This document shows, piece by piece, positions 29,094-37,336 of a stretch of DNA of 48,622 nucleotides. The notes below the pieces were generated by a model that was not told where the DNA came from, ran no database searches, and worked only from the letters and a program-made list of their open reading frames with translations. The position numbers were made by a program, and so were the translations under genes. The DNA comes from Gammaproteobacteria bacterium. GTDB taxonomy: Bacteria > Pseudomonadota > Gammaproteobacteria > Pseudomonadales > Halieaceae. Each line of letters starts with the position of its first letter. Position 1 is the stretch's first letter. Location: assembly GCA_030426545.1 (NCBI GenBank), contig JAUHYL010000026.1, forward strand, positions 1 to 48,622. The letters are read 5' to 3'.

Positions 29094-29411
29094 ATGAAAA
29101 TGTTAAGCCCTGTCATCGGGGCGTGGTACAAGGATTTACAAACCCAAGTGATCTTTGAAGTGATCGACTGGGATCCAACATCGCTCACCATTGAAACCCA
29201 GTATCTGGACGGCGAGGTTGCCGAGTACGATCTGGACTCGTGGCGCGAGATGCCGCTGGAGCGAGCCGAGGCGCCGGAAGACTGGCGCGCCGCGTTCGAA
29301 CTGGACGACGACGACATGCTGGATCCGGACCTGCCCATGCACCCGGAAGACTGGGCTAACCCGGTGAACTCCATTGAGCCAGATGCGATGTACGGCGTCG
29401 AGGACTATTGA
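29094..29411 (+). CDS. Small acidic protein of unknown function (resembles DUF6763)
   Basis: Starts at ATG 29094 with AGGAG (29079-29083) 10 nt upstream; 105 residues. It reads as a compact beta-rich N-terminal part (PVIGAWYKDLQTQVIFEVIDWD, then SLTIETQYLDGEVAEYDLDSW) and a very acidic C-terminal tail rich in Asp/Glu (FELDDDDMLDPDLP). The IGxWY...FEV..D pattern resembles small gammaproteobacterial proteins I recall as DUF6763, but I cannot confirm this. There is no signal peptide or membrane segment. It is monocistronic between the mscS-type gene and lexA. Confidence 0.8.
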   Translation: MKMLSPVIGAWYKDLQTQVIFEVIDWDPTSLTIETQYLDGEVAEYDLDSWREMPLERAEAPEDWRAAFELDDDDMLDPDLPMHPEDWANPVNSIEPDAMYGVEDY

Positions 29412-29433
29412 GGCGCAGCGCACCCCCTGCGCC
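29412..29433 (+). terminator. Hairpin directly after the small acidic protein gene
   Basis: GGCGCAG (29412-29418), an 8-nt loop and CTGCGCC (29427-29433) form a perfect 7-bp stem starting at the base after the TGA stop. No U-tract follows, so it may be a weak or factor-assisted terminator or an mRNA 3' end stabiliser. Confidence 0.45.
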
Positions 29434-29514
29434 CTCCAAACGTAACGTTACAGCGCACCGCTCGCGTGTTACTGCGCGGCTATGCCGTTACGTCAGTAAA
29501 TCCCCCCCCTTTCC

Positions 29515-29548
29515 CCCACCCACTCGATACGCCCACCCACTCGCTACG
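29515..29548. repeat. Two 17-bp tandem repeats in a pyrimidine-rich tract
   Basis: The unit CCCACCCACTCGATACG (29515-29531) is repeated at 29532-29548 with one change (A to C), and a degenerate third copy starts at 29549. Just before it is a C/T-only run (TCCCCCCCCTTTCCCCC). It sits in the 339-nt gap before lexA, upstream of the lexA promoter. No protein is encoded here as far as I can see. Confidence 0.75.
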
Positions 29549-29644
29549 CCCACACATCGTCTTCGCAACCCGCCGCTTAACAACGCCTGCTTACCCTTTC
29601 CACGGCGAACACTCGTTAGCCGGGCCGTGAACTACACAGGGCAC

Positions 29645-29674
29645 TTGTACCTGCCGCTGACTACTGTATATAAT
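29645..29674 (+). promoter_or_regulatory. lexA: lexA promoter
   Basis: The -35 TTGTAC (29645-29650), 18 nt, and perfect -10 TATAAT (29669-29674) drive lexA, with a start near 29681. The -10 box is embedded in the first SOS box and the second SOS box covers the start region, so LexA binding would block both polymerase binding and initiation. Confidence 0.75.
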
Positions 29675-29679
29675 CACAC
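29664..29679 (+). promoter_or_regulatory. SOS box 1 (imperfect LexA operator)
   Basis: CTGTATATAATCACAC has the left half-site CTGTATATA and CAC in place of the final CAG of the CTG-N10-CAG consensus. It overlaps the -10 box and lies 18 nt upstream of box 2, on nearly the same helix face. Confidence 0.65.
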
Positions 29680-29681
29680 AA

Positions 29682-29697
29682 CTGTATATATACACAG
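29682..29697 (+). promoter_or_regulatory. SOS box 2 (LexA operator)
   Basis: CTGTATATATACACAG is a full match to the gammaproteobacterial CTG-N10-CAG consensus with the alternating TA core. It lies over the transcription start, 54 nt before the lexA ATG. Two operators ahead of lexA match the E. coli arrangement and predict autoregulation. Confidence 0.9.
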
Positions 29698-29750
29698 ACG
29701 CGTGTAAGCGCAGCAAGTTAGTGCGCCAGGCGATGACGGGGATCGGGGTT

Positions 29751-30353
29751 ATGGAAAAGTTAACGGCACGGCAGCAACAGGTGCTGGACATTGTGCGTCA
29801 GCACATCGATGACACGGGGTACCCGCCCACACGCGCGGACATCGCGCGGGAACTGGGCTTCAAATCGGCCAATGCCGCTGAAGAACACCTGAAAGCGCTG
29901 GCGCGCAAAGGCGCGATCGAGATGATTGCCGGTGCCTCCCGCGGGATTCGACTGCCAGAGTCCTCCGGGATTCCCATCGTTGGGCGCGTTGCCGCGGGCA
30001 ATCCAATCCTGGCTCAGGAGCATATCGAGGATTACTGCGATCTGCCCGCCAGCTTCTTCAAGCCCCGCGCGGACTACTTCCTCACCGTGCAGGGCGACAG
30101 CATGATCGACGTGGGCATCTTTGACGGCGATCTGCTGGCGGTACACAGCACGCCCACTGCACACAACGGCGATATCGTGGTCGCCCGGATAGACGACGAG
30201 GTAACGGTGAAGCGACTGCGCCGCGGGCGAGAAAAGTCCCGCTTGCAACTGCTGCCGGAGAACCCGGACTACGAGCCCATAGAGGTTAACTTGCGCGAAC
30301 AGACGTTCGCGATAGAGGGGCTAAGTGTCGGGGTGCTGCGCAGGGGTACCTGA
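29751..30353 (+). CDS. lexA: SOS repressor LexA
   Basis: LexA represses DNA-damage genes and cleaves itself when RecA filaments form. I start at ATG 29751 ([13 protein letters not shown]), 200 residues, as in E. coli; an upstream in-frame start at 29721 adds ten residues with no match. A winged helix-turn-helix occupies about 1-70 ([26 protein letters not shown]). The Ala82-Gly83 cleavage site is in VGRVAAGNP, Ser117 in GDSM, and Lys154 in VTVKRL complete the protease. Two SOS boxes lie upstream. No sulA-like gene follows it. Confidence 0.98.
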   Translation: MEKLTARQQQVLDIVRQHIDDTGYPPTRADIARELGFKSANAAEEHLKALARKGAIEMIAGASRGIRLPESSGIPIVGRVAAGNPILAQEHIEDYCDLPASFFKPRADYFLTVQGDSMIDVGIFDGDLLAVHSTPTAHNGDIVVARIDDEVTVKRLRRGREKSRLQLLPENPDYEPIEVNLREQTFAIEGLSVGVLRRGT

Positions 30354-30477
30354 CGCGGGTTGTTTAACTGCCTTTCGACTCAGGCGCTACAGACGCCGAA
30401 GCGCATCGCGCCATTCTGGCCGCCTGACCAGCGTTGAGCAACGGGGAAGCCAGTGGGGCAAGACGGATAGCGTGAAG
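30354..30477. other. Convergent gap after lexA
   Basis: 124 nt between the lexA stop and the stop of the minus-strand small gene. GGCG-N7-CGCC near 30390-30405 is the only hairpin noticed and it lacks a T-run, so no terminator is called. Confidence 0.35.
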
Positions 30478-30759
30478 CTAGTGCAGCACGCGAGACGATT
30501 CACTCACGGTGTCCATTTCCTCGTCTTCCTCAGACACCATTAGCGCAGCAGACTCGATACCTGCCTGAATCATGGCCTTGGCGACATCCAGTCCGCCGTC
30601 CATGAGATAGGCCCGGGCCTCGTCCGAAAAGTGAATAGTGACCAGGGGCTCGGCATCCGTCTCTGCACGACGCAGTACGATTTCACCGTCTCCCAGGTCA
30701 ACGATTTCCATAAGCGATGTTGCCACTCGATAAACCTCAGCGATTGCTTGGAGTGCCAC
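30478..30759 (-). CDS. Conserved-looking small acidic protein, function unknown
   Basis: 93 residues from GTG 30759; an internal ATG at 30711 (MEIVDLGDGEIVLRR) is a possible alternative start. Visible pattern: a hydrophobic/charged alternation suggesting beta strands (EIVDLGDGEIVLRRA..EPLVTIHFS) followed by a helix (EARAYLMDGGLDVAKAMIQAGIESAALM) and an acidic tail (VSEEDEEMDTVSESS). No signal peptide or membrane helix. It sits between lexA and the topA group, 49 nt downstream of the DUF6586-like gene and in the same direction. I do not recognise a functional family. Confidence 0.75.
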   Translation of the reverse strand: MALQAIAEVYRVATSLMEIVDLGDGEIVLRRAETDAEPLVTIHFSDEARAYLMDGGLDVAKAMIQAGIESAALMVSEEDEEMDTVSESSRVLH

Positions 30760-30808
30760 GCCATTCTATCAGGGGGCCCGAAGTGCCACCAGCGCCCTGC
30801 CCTGCCGC

Positions 30809-31288
30809 CTAGCATTCGTCCAAAGAGTTGCGCATACGGTCACACATCTGGCCAAAGGAATCGACCCAGCGAATGACATCGTCAATATCGGCCCCCTCAA
30901 CGGCGGTGGTGGCAAGCCCCGCGGTGACTCGCGGCGCGGGGGCAGCGGCATCCGGGCGACGACTTTCCGCCAGAAATTCAGCAATGAAGCCATTGCTCTC
31001 CAGTTGCCGGACTTCCCGCAATTCCCCGGACTCTGCCTTACCCGGCGCAATGTCCGGCAGTTGCTTGCTCGACCGAGGCGGGCCGTCCTCCGGCACCGAA
31101 TCCAGCCCCGCCAGTTCCAGCAGGAACCAGCCGTGCGCACGCTGCAGGTGGGCACAAACAGCCGGCAAAAAGGCCTGGCGCAGTGTGGCGGCGGGCAATT
31201 GCTCGGCAGCCAAACCATCGCGCCAGGCTGCCAGTACAATTCTGGAAAGGTAAAGGGCCTGGTTGGCGTAGGCCCTGGGTGAACTCAT
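30809..31288 (-). CDS. DUF6586-like protein encoded next to topA
   Basis: I start it at ATG 31288 ([22 protein letters not shown]), which overlaps the topA stop by 4 nt, giving 159 residues. It is mostly helical: an N-terminal pair of helices ([40 protein letters not shown]), a low-complexity linker with Pro/Ala, then a C-terminal helix ([21 protein letters not shown]). I recall a protein of this type beside topA in Pseudomonas, labelled DUF6586; function unknown. Tight coupling to topA suggests co-expression. Confidence 0.8.
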   Translation of the reverse strand: MSSPRAYANQALYLSRIVLAAWRDGLAAEQLPAATLRQAFLPAVCAHLQRAHGWFLLELAGLDSVPEDGPPRSSKQLPDIAPGKAESGELREVRQLESNGFIAEFLAESRRPDAAAPAPRVTAGLATTAVEGADIDDVIRWVDSFGQMCDRMRNSLDEC

Positions 31289-33945
31289 GAGGTCTTCTTG
31301 CGACCCGCCGGGCGCCGGGAGGACTGTTCCTCCTCCCACTTACCACCGCGGTACCAGGCTTTCCAGCCGGTGGCTTTGCCGTCCTTCTCAGTCATCACAT
31401 ACTGTTCTTTCGTCTTGCGACTGAAACGTACCTGTGCCGGATTGCCATCGGGATCTTCCGTCGGCGCACTGAACAGGAATTTGTACTTGGGGTCGATCTC
31501 CGACTGGTGGGGTAACAGTTCAGCCACCAGCGGCGCGCGCGTTTCGCGGTTGCGCGGAAACTGGCTGGCGGCCAGGAACAGGCCGGACGCGCCGTCGCGG
31601 AGAATGTAGGTGTCTTCCACCTTCTGGCAGACCAGCTCCGGCATTGGCACCGGATCCATCTTTGGCGGCGCGGCCTCGCCGTTGCGCAGCAATTTGCGCG
31701 TGTTCTTGCAGCCTTCCGAGGTGCAACCGAAATACTTGCCGAAACGCCCGTTCTTCAACTGCATTTCGGCGCCACACTTGTCGCACTCCAATGTTGGGCC
31801 GTCGTAGCCGCGAATCTTGAATTTGCCGTGCTCAACCTCGAAACCGTCGCAATCGGGATTGTCGCCACAGACGTGCAGCTTGCGCTGCTCATCGATGAGA
31901 TAACTGTCCATGGCAGTATTGCATTTGCCGCAGCGATGCTTGCTGCGCAGTAGCCGGGATTCCGCCTCGTCGTCGGCGTCTTCACGTATGGCCTCTTCGC
32001 CAGGCGTGAGATTGACGGTCTGCTTGCAGCGCTCTTTTGGTGGCAGTGCGTAGCCGGAACAGCCGAGAAATACACCGGTGCTCGCGGTGCGAATCTGCAT
32101 CGGGCGGCCACAGGCGGAGCACGGAATATCCGTCATGGTCGGCTCGTTGGGCTGCATGCCTGCCGGTTCCGCTTCCTGGGCTTTCTCCAGCAGCGCGGAG
32201 AACTCGTCGTAGAACTCGTCCAGCACCTGGTGCCATTCAATATCGCCTTCAGCTACTTCGTCGAGTCGCTCTTCCATGCTCGCGGTGAAACCGTAGTCCA
32301 GTAAGTCACTGAAACTGGATTGCAGGCGCTGGGTAACAATATCGCCCATCTTTTCGGCGTAGAAGCGCTTGTTTTCCAGACGCACGTAGCCACGATCCTG
32401 GATAGTCGAAATAATGGAAGCATAGGTCGAGGGGCGGCCTATGCCGCGCTTTTCCAACTCGCGCACCAGGCTGGCCTCGCCATAGCGCGAAGGGGGCTTG
32501 GTGAAATGCTGCGCGGGCTCCAGTTTCAGCAAGGTGAGGCTGTCGCCCTCATTGATATCCGGCAGTACGGTTTCCTCTTTGCGCCCGGCGGGTTGCTGCA
32601 CGCGCGTGTAACCGTCAAAACGCACAATACGGCCCTTGGCGGTGAGCTGATACTCTCCCGCCTGTACTGTCACCCGGGTGGATGTGTACTCGGCGTCCGG
32701 CATCTGGCAGGCCACGAACTGGCGCCAGATCAATTCGTACAGGCGCTCGGCGTCACGCTCCATGCCTTTCAGGGCAGTCTGCAGCACATTGACATCAGAG
32801 GGGCGAATCGCCTCGTGCGCCTCTTGTGCACCCTCCTTGGAGGAGAACAGGCGCGGATTGTCTGGCAGGTATTTCGCTGGATAGTTGGCGCCGATATAGT
32901 CGCGGCAGGCTGCCACCGCCTCGGTACTCAAATTGGTGGAATCGGTCCGCATATAGGTGATATAGCCCGCCTCGTACAGACGCTGGGCGAGCATCATGGT
33001 CTTTTTCACGCTGAAGCCTAGGCGGGTACTGGCACCCTGCTGCAACGTCGAGGTGATAAAGGGTGCTGGCGCCTTGGAGCGGGTTGGCTTGTCTTCGCGG
33101 CCTGCGACTGTGTAGCCCAGTTTCTCCAGTTCCGCATTCGCCGCCATGGCGTCCGCTTCGTTATCGGGTCGAAATTCCCTGTCGCCGTGTTTATGTACCT
33201 GGAACCGGATTTCGTCGCCCTGCTGCGTGTTCAGGTCGGCGTGAATCTCCCAGTATTCCTCCGGCACAAAGGCGCGAATCTCGCGCTCACGTTCAACGAT
33301 CAGGCGCACTGCAACGGACTGCACTCGCCCGGCAGATAAACCGCGAGCCACCTTCGACCACAACAGCGGTGACACCATGTAGCCCACCACCCTGTCCAGG
33401 AAACGGCGCGCCTGCTGGGCGTTAACCCGGTTCATATCAAGACTGGCGGGCTCCTCGAAGGCTTCGGTTATCGCTTTCTTGGTGATCTCGTTGAACACCA
33501 CGCGCTGATAGCGCTTGTCGTCGCCGCCGATTGCCTCTTTCAGGTGCCAGGCAATCGCCTCTCCCTCGCGGTCAAGGTCAGTCGCCAGGTAAATTGCGTC
33601 GGAGTTCGCGGCCAGTTTCTTCAACTCATTAACCACTTTCTCCTTGCCGGGAAGAATCTGGTAGTTGGCTTTCCAGTTCTTGTCCGGATCGATGCCCATG
33701 CGACGCACCAACTGCTCTCGCGCTTTCTTCTTTTTATGTGCGGCTTTGCGTGCCGGCGACATTTTGCGGGTTTTCGCCGCCTGGGCCGCTCGCGCTTTGG
33801 GGTCGACGCTGGCGGTACCGCTGCCGGAGGTAGGCAGATCGCGAATATGTCCGACGCTGGACTTCACAACAAAGTCCTTGCCCAGGTACTTGTTGATGGT
33901 CTTGGCCTTGGCCGGTGACTCGACGATGACGAGAGATTTGCCCAT
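31285..33945 (-). CDS. topA: DNA topoisomerase I (type IA)
   Basis: TopA relaxes negative supercoils by single-strand passage. I choose ATG 33945 ([17 protein letters not shown]) with AAGGAA just upstream, giving 886 residues; an earlier start at 33969 adds an unmatched leader. The TOPRIM domain has the N-terminal glutamate in IVESPAKAK and DLDREGE. The catalytic tyrosine is in [10 protein letters not shown]. At least three C-terminal cysteine zinc ribbons follow ([31 protein letters not shown]). A lysine-rich stretch near residues 60-85 ([14 protein letters not shown]) lies within the TOPRIM part. Last residues are basic ([10 protein letters not shown]). Confidence 0.98.
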   Translation of the reverse strand: MGKSLVIVESPAKAKTINKYLGKDFVVKSSVGHIRDLPTSGSGTASVDPKARAAQAAKTRKMSPARKAAHKKKKAREQLVRRMGIDPDKNWKANYQILPGKEKVVNELKKLAANSDAIYLATDLDREGEAIAWHLKEAIGGDDKRYQRVVFNEITKKAITEAFEEPASLDMNRVNAQQARRFLDRVVGYMVSPLLWSKVARGLSAGRVQSVAVRLIVEREREIRAFVPEEYWEIHADLNTQQGDEIRFQVHKHGDREFRPDNEADAMAANAELEKLGYTVAGREDKPTRSKAPAPFITSTLQQGASTRLGFSVKKTMMLAQRLYEAGYITYMRTDSTNLSTEAVAACRDYIGANYPAKYLPDNPRLFSSKEGAQEAHEAIRPSDVNVLQTALKGMERDAERLYELIWRQFVACQMPDAEYTSTRVTVQAGEYQLTAKGRIVRFDGYTRVQQPAGRKEETVLPDINEGDSLTLLKLEPAQHFTKPPSRYGEASLVRELEKRGIGRPSTYASIISTIQDRGYVRLENKRFYAEKMGDIVTQRLQSSFSDLLDYGFTASMEERLDEVAEGDIEWHQVLDEFYDEFSALLEKAQEAEPAGMQPNEPTMTDIPCSACGRPMQIRTASTGVFLGCSGYALPPKERCKQTVNLTPGEEAIREDADDEAESRLLRSKHRCGKCNTAMDSYLIDEQRKLHVCGDNPDCDGFEVEHGKFKIRGYDGPTLECDKCGAEMQLKNGRFGKYFGCTSEGCKNTRKLLRNGEAAPPKMDPVPMPELVCQKVEDTYILRDGASGLFLAASQFPRNRETRAPLVAELLPHQSEIDPKYKFLFSAPTEDPDGNPAQVRFSRKTKEQYVMTEKDGKATGWKAWYRGGKWEEEQSSRRPAGRKKTS

Positions 33946-34011
33946 AAATTCCTTTGAAACGCCGCGCAAAAAGAATTCCGCCCCGGAACTGCGGGCGCAA
34001 AAAAAGGGGCA

Positions 34012-34040
34012 TATATAAGTCCCCAGACTGCCGGGGTCAA
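34012..34040 (-). promoter_or_regulatory. topA: topA promoter
   Basis: Minus strand -35 TTGACC (34040-34035), 17 nt, -10 TATATA (34017-34012), one of the best promoter matches in the window. Start near 34005, leader about 60 nt. The -10 is bracketed by GGGG and CCCC followed by eight T, a short hairpin that might also end transcripts from the upstream gene. Confidence 0.7.
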
Positions 34041-34171
34041 GGAAAAAAGTCTGCGCGGGCGAGGAAGATGGCTGACCGGGCGCCCGCCAAAGCCCCTGAA
34101 ACGGGCGCCGAATGGCTGGCCTGGCGAGCCTTCAGGGGAGGGTCTGGGGGTACCCCTGCCGGAGTGCTGGA

Positions 34172-34633
34172 TTACCGTGTTGGCTGTGCCGCGAGCTGCT
34201 GGCACCACTGCCGCAATGCCCTGCCGATACAGGCAACATCATCCTGATGGGCGGATTCCACCCAGTAAATACCGCAGCTGCCGCCGTCCACGCTGGCGGC
34301 CAGAACAGCCTCGGGCAGTTCCTGCGGTGGACCGGGCGTTATCTCGGGACGCTGGCCGGCGCGCCAACCGTCACGCTCGCGCAGCCAGTAACCCGGAGAA
34401 AGCCCCGACGTGGTCGCTGCGGGCAGACGCAACCCGTAGTAAATCAGCTCACCCTCAGGCGCGCTGACCCGGCCCTCAGGCCCGGGTAACTGTCTGAATT
34501 CCACGAACAGGCCATCGATCGCGGCAGCCTCTCGCATTTGCGACACCGCCCGCTGTCGTCGGCTGGGCCGAAAGTGTGACAGTGGCACGAGGGCCACAGC
34601 CACGATGAAGGCGATCAGTAAGTACTCAAGCAT
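34172..34633 (-). CDS. Membrane-anchored hypothetical protein
   Basis: 153 residues with one N-terminal membrane helix (MLEYLLIAFIVAVALVPLSHF), then a basic RPSRRQR patch consistent with an N-out/C-in or simple anchor topology, and a soluble domain. Notable segments: FVEFRQLPGPEGRV, ELIYYGLRLPA, GYWLRERDGWRAGQRPE and a C-terminal IGRALRQWCQQLA. I do not recognise the family. It is transcribed toward topA but separated from it by 226 nt containing the topA promoter, and is divergent from the stress protein gene. Confidence 0.75.
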   Translation of the reverse strand: MLEYLLIAFIVAVALVPLSHFRPSRRQRAVSQMREAAAIDGLFVEFRQLPGPEGRVSAPEGELIYYGLRLPAATTSGLSPGYWLRERDGWRAGQRPEITPGPPQELPEAVLAASVDGGSCGIYWVESAHQDDVACIGRALRQWCQQLAAQPTR

Positions 34634-34745
34634 TGCCGCGTATGATACAAATCAACTCCCGGGAAGAAGCCGCACAGTGGCAGCTTTTGCTGGCGCATTC
34701 TATGTTATAAACAGGTCATCAGGTTAGGTTAATGTGGAGGGCAGA

Positions 34746-35180
34746 ATGTCCGGTTACCAGAAAGTTCTCATTGCGATTGATCTCAGTGACGAGTCGACGC
34801 GTGTTGTAGCACGAGGCCGCGCTATCGCTGAAGGCAGCAATGCCGAGGTGCACCTGATACACGTGATTGAGCCCCTCAGCTTTGCCTACGGTGGCGACAT
34901 TCCGATGGATTTCTCCGGCATTCAGGATGAAATTCACCAGCAGGCCACCGCGCAGCTGCAACGCTTCGCGCAGAGCAACAACATCGACGCCCATCACCAG
35001 CATATTGTGCTGGGTAAGCCGGAGGTGGAAATTCACACCCTGGCTGAGGAACAGGGGATCGATCTCGTGGTAGTCGGCAGCCACGGCCGACATGGCTTCG
35101 CCCTGCTGCTGGGCTCCACTGCCAATGGCGTGCTGCATGGCGCCAAGTGCGACGTACTGGCGGTCAGGGTCGGGCAGTAA
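34746..35180 (+). CDS. Universal stress protein (UspA family)
   Basis: Starts at ATG 34746 with GGAGG (34736-34740) 5 nt upstream; 144 residues, a single Usp domain. The fold markers are YQKVLIAIDLSDES at the N terminus, VHLIHVIEP after the first helix, and the ATP-binding loop GSHGRHGFALLLGSTANGVL (G-2x-G-9x-G-S), followed by CDVLAVRV. The complete loop suggests a nucleotide-binding member. Such proteins accumulate under stress or growth arrest; target unknown. A weak -10 TATAAA lies at 34706-34711. Confidence 0.95.
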   Translation: MSGYQKVLIAIDLSDESTRVVARGRAIAEGSNAEVHLIHVIEPLSFAYGGDIPMDFSGIQDEIHQQATAQLQRFAQSNNIDAHHQHIVLGKPEVEIHTLAEEQGIDLVVVGSHGRHGFALLLGSTANGVLHGAKCDVLAVRVGQ

Positions 35181-35183
35181 GCC

Positions 35184-35206
35184 GCGCAGTCAAACTGCGC
35201 TGTTTT
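35184..35206 (+). terminator. Intrinsic terminator of the universal stress protein gene
   Basis: GCGCAG (35184-35189), loop TCAAA, CTGCGC (35195-35200), followed by TGTTTT (35201-35206), starting 3 nt after the TAA stop. The T-run is on one side only, so it acts for the plus-strand gene. Confidence 0.75.
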
Positions 35207-35463
35207 CAGCGATCCAGCAATGCCTGCAGTTCGTGCGCGGAAAACGGCCAGTTCAGCTCTGTTCCATCCGGATGAGCCAGCACCGGGATGATCAGACCGT
35301 AGCGCTCAAAGAGTGCGTCAGAGTCTGCGATATCCACTTTCAGCACATCGAAATCTCGTCGCTCGGCTCGCTGCTCCTCCAGCATCGAGGCAGCGGTCTC
35401 GCACAGATGGCATGCGCTGGTGCCGTAAAGGCTGAATGTCTTCACTTGCGCTCCCACGCTCAT
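35206..35463 (-). CDS. Glutaredoxin-family protein (DUF836-like)
   Basis: 85 residues from ATG 35463 (GTG 35475 is an alternative). A thioredoxin-like fold is indicated by FSLYGTSACHLCE with a CxxC redox pair (Cys18, Cys21), then a helix, a strand LKVDIADSDALFERYG, and IPVLAHPDG with the cis-proline. The C terminus NWPFSAHELQALL is typical of short glutaredoxin-like proteins. The substrate is unknown. It is convergent with the stress protein and divergent from the IclR regulator. Confidence 0.88.
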   Translation of the reverse strand: MSVGAQVKTFSLYGTSACHLCETAASMLEEQRAERRDFDVLKVDIADSDALFERYGLIIPVLAHPDGTELNWPFSAHELQALLDR

Positions 35464-35504
35464 TACCGGCAACACCAGCGCCTAACCCGCCAGTTGGTCT
35501 GCTT

Positions 35505-35540
35505 CAGGGCTTGAACCCTGTGGTCGAAGTACACTATATT
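35505..35540 (+). promoter_or_regulatory. Promoter and inverted repeat before the IclR regulator
   Basis: -35 TTGAAC (35511-35516), 18 nt, -10 TATATT (35535-35540). The inverted repeat CAGGG-CTTGAA-CCCTG (35505-35520) covers the -35 box and is a candidate operator, possibly for autoregulation. Confidence 0.6.
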
Positions 35541-35590
35541 AAACTGGATAAGAACAGCCGTTCCCCACCAAACGTCCGGAGTTTTCGTCA

Positions 35591-36496
35591 GTGGCGCTAT
35601 TTTCACAACCGACTGCCAGGGCATTGGCAATCCTGGATTTGCTGATGGCAAACCCGCACCAGTCATTCGGGCTCACCGAAATGACTCGCCGCCTGAATCT
35701 CAACAAAGCGACCTGCCACGCCATACTGACCACCATGGCGAATTACGGCTTTCTGGTGCAGCACCCAAAGACTAAAGCCTACCGGCTCGGGCCGTCAATC
35801 ATTGCCGCGGGCAATGCCGCCTTCGCCCAGTTCCCCGTGCTGGAGTATGCGCGGCCGGAGTTGGAGGCGCTGCAAAATGAGCTGGGCGTTGGCTTTGCCG
35901 TCACTGGCCGCTCAAAAATGCACCAGGTGCTGCTGGCCCTGTACGGTCGCGCCTCGGAGATGATTGATTCCTTCCAACTTGGCCTGCGCCTGCCCAATAC
36001 GGCGCCAGTAGCCGCTTGCTTCACCGCGTTCTCGGACGCAAAGTATCTTGAGGCCTGGCTGACACGTTGCCACGAAACCCGTGGCGGCTATAACGAAAAG
36101 CTGGACCAGAAATTGCGCGTCTCCCTGATCGCGATTCGCGCACGCGGCTACGAGGTTACACTGCAAACTAGCGCCGAGGCTCAACTCCGGTCTGAGCTGG
36201 AGCGAATTCACAACTCCTGGAGCCTGACCCACCTCGAAGAAGCGGCCAACCGGTTTCAGCATGACCTGTGCGACGAACACTACCACCTCGACCGCATTGA
36301 TCCGAAGGCACGTTACAGTGTCAGCACCATCAGCGTCCCGGTGTTTGTCTTCAAACAGGTACCGATCATGTGCTTTGTAGCCGGCTCTGCCGGCAAACCC
36401 ATCATGGGCGCGCAGATCGAGGAAATCGCGGCCAGGGTGAAAGAGTCGGCAGATCGCATTACTGCGCTGGCCATCGGCAAGGACCCGGCGTCCTGA
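35591..36496 (+). CDS. IclR-family transcriptional regulator
   Basis: 301 residues from GTG 35591, with GGAG 8 nt upstream. The N-terminal winged helix-turn-helix is about 5-70 (ALAILDLLMANPHQSFGLTEMTRRLNLNKATCHAILTTM); a GAF-like effector domain follows with the longer helical middle. IclR proteins usually control catabolic operons in response to an aromatic or carboxylate ligand. None of the neighbours is an obvious catabolic gene, so the target and ligand are unknown. The CHAI in the recognition helix replaces the common S/R-type residues. Confidence 0.92.
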   Translation: MALFSQPTARALAILDLLMANPHQSFGLTEMTRRLNLNKATCHAILTTMANYGFLVQHPKTKAYRLGPSIIAAGNAAFAQFPVLEYARPELEALQNELGVGFAVTGRSKMHQVLLALYGRASEMIDSFQLGLRLPNTAPVAACFTAFSDAKYLEAWLTRCHETRGGYNEKLDQKLRVSLIAIRARGYEVTLQTSAEAQLRSELERIHNSWSLTHLEEAANRFQHDLCDEHYHLDRIDPKARYSVSTISVPVFVFKQVPIMCFVAGSAGKPIMGAQIEEIAARVKESADRITALAIGKDPAS

Positions 36497-36541
36497 ATCG
36501 CGACTAGCCGTTCGCTCGCCACTCAAGCTCAACGCCCCGCA

Positions 36542-37303
36542 ATGCAACGCTCCGTACTGGACAAACTGCTCACCGTTTACGGCCGCAAGCCGGTGTTGGA
36601 GGCGTTGCGCGATGAATCGCTCAACTGCCACGCACTGCACCTGGCGGACAGCAATCGCCCGGCAGCCATTCTGTCCGAGATAGAGGCGCTGGCAACGTCC
36701 CGCTCCCTCCCCGTTCGTTTTCACTCACGCCGCGAGTTGTCGCACATCTCCAGGAACGCGAAACAGGACCAGGGGGTGGCGGTGGACATCTTGTGTCCCG
36801 ACTTTCGCAGTGTCGAGGATTACCTGCAGAACCCGGCCGGGGGCGCACAGCGACGCCTGCTGGCACTGGACGGGGTGACCAACCCCCAGAACCTGGGCAT
36901 GATCATCCGCTCGGTGACTGCGGGGACTATCGATGGACTTATTCTCGCGCGCCGCGGCAACGCCGCACTGGGGCCCCTGGTCATCAAGGCCAGCGCCGGC
37001 ACGGTCTTCCGCGCACCGGTACTGCATTGCGACGCACTGAACCCGGCGCTGACGGCCTGCAAAGCAGCCGGCGCAAGCATTTGCATTCTCGATGGCACAG
37101 CGCCTGAGTCGCTGTTTCAGCGCATCGCTGAGCCATTTGCGGTGTATGTACTGGGGAGTGAGTCAGAGGGCGTCAGCGCTGCTACGCGTGAGCTGGCCGA
37201 CAGGCAACTGCACATTCCCATGCGCAACGGTGTAGAGTCCCTGAATGTGGCGGTTGCCGCCAGTCTGATAGCGTTTGCGCCGACAATGACGGAACCTTAC
37301 TAG
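36542..37303 (+). CDS. SpoU/TrmH-family RNA 2'-O-methyltransferase
   Basis: 253 residues with an N-terminal substrate-binding domain (YGRKPVLEALRDES; SRNAKQDQGVAVDI) and a C-terminal SPOUT knot domain with all three motifs: LDGVTNPQNLGMIIRSV, VYVLGSESEGVS and IPMRNGVESLNVAVAASL. It transfers methyl from S-adenosylmethionine to ribose 2'-OH in rRNA or tRNA. The layout is RlmB-like (23S G2251), but an RlmB proper is usually next to rnr, so the exact target is unsure. It lies 45 nt after the IclR gene and could be co-transcribed. Confidence 0.93.
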   Translation: MQRSVLDKLLTVYGRKPVLEALRDESLNCHALHLADSNRPAAILSEIEALATSRSLPVRFHSRRELSHISRNAKQDQGVAVDILCPDFRSVEDYLQNPAGGAQRRLLALDGVTNPQNLGMIIRSVTAGTIDGLILARRGNAALGPLVIKASAGTVFRAPVLHCDALNPALTACKAAGASICILDGTAPESLFQRIAEPFAVYVLGSESEGVSAATRELADRQLHIPMRNGVESLNVAVAASLIAFAPTMTEPY

Positions 37304-37336
37304 CGCAACGGCGAGCCCAGCCGCCAGCACGGTAAA

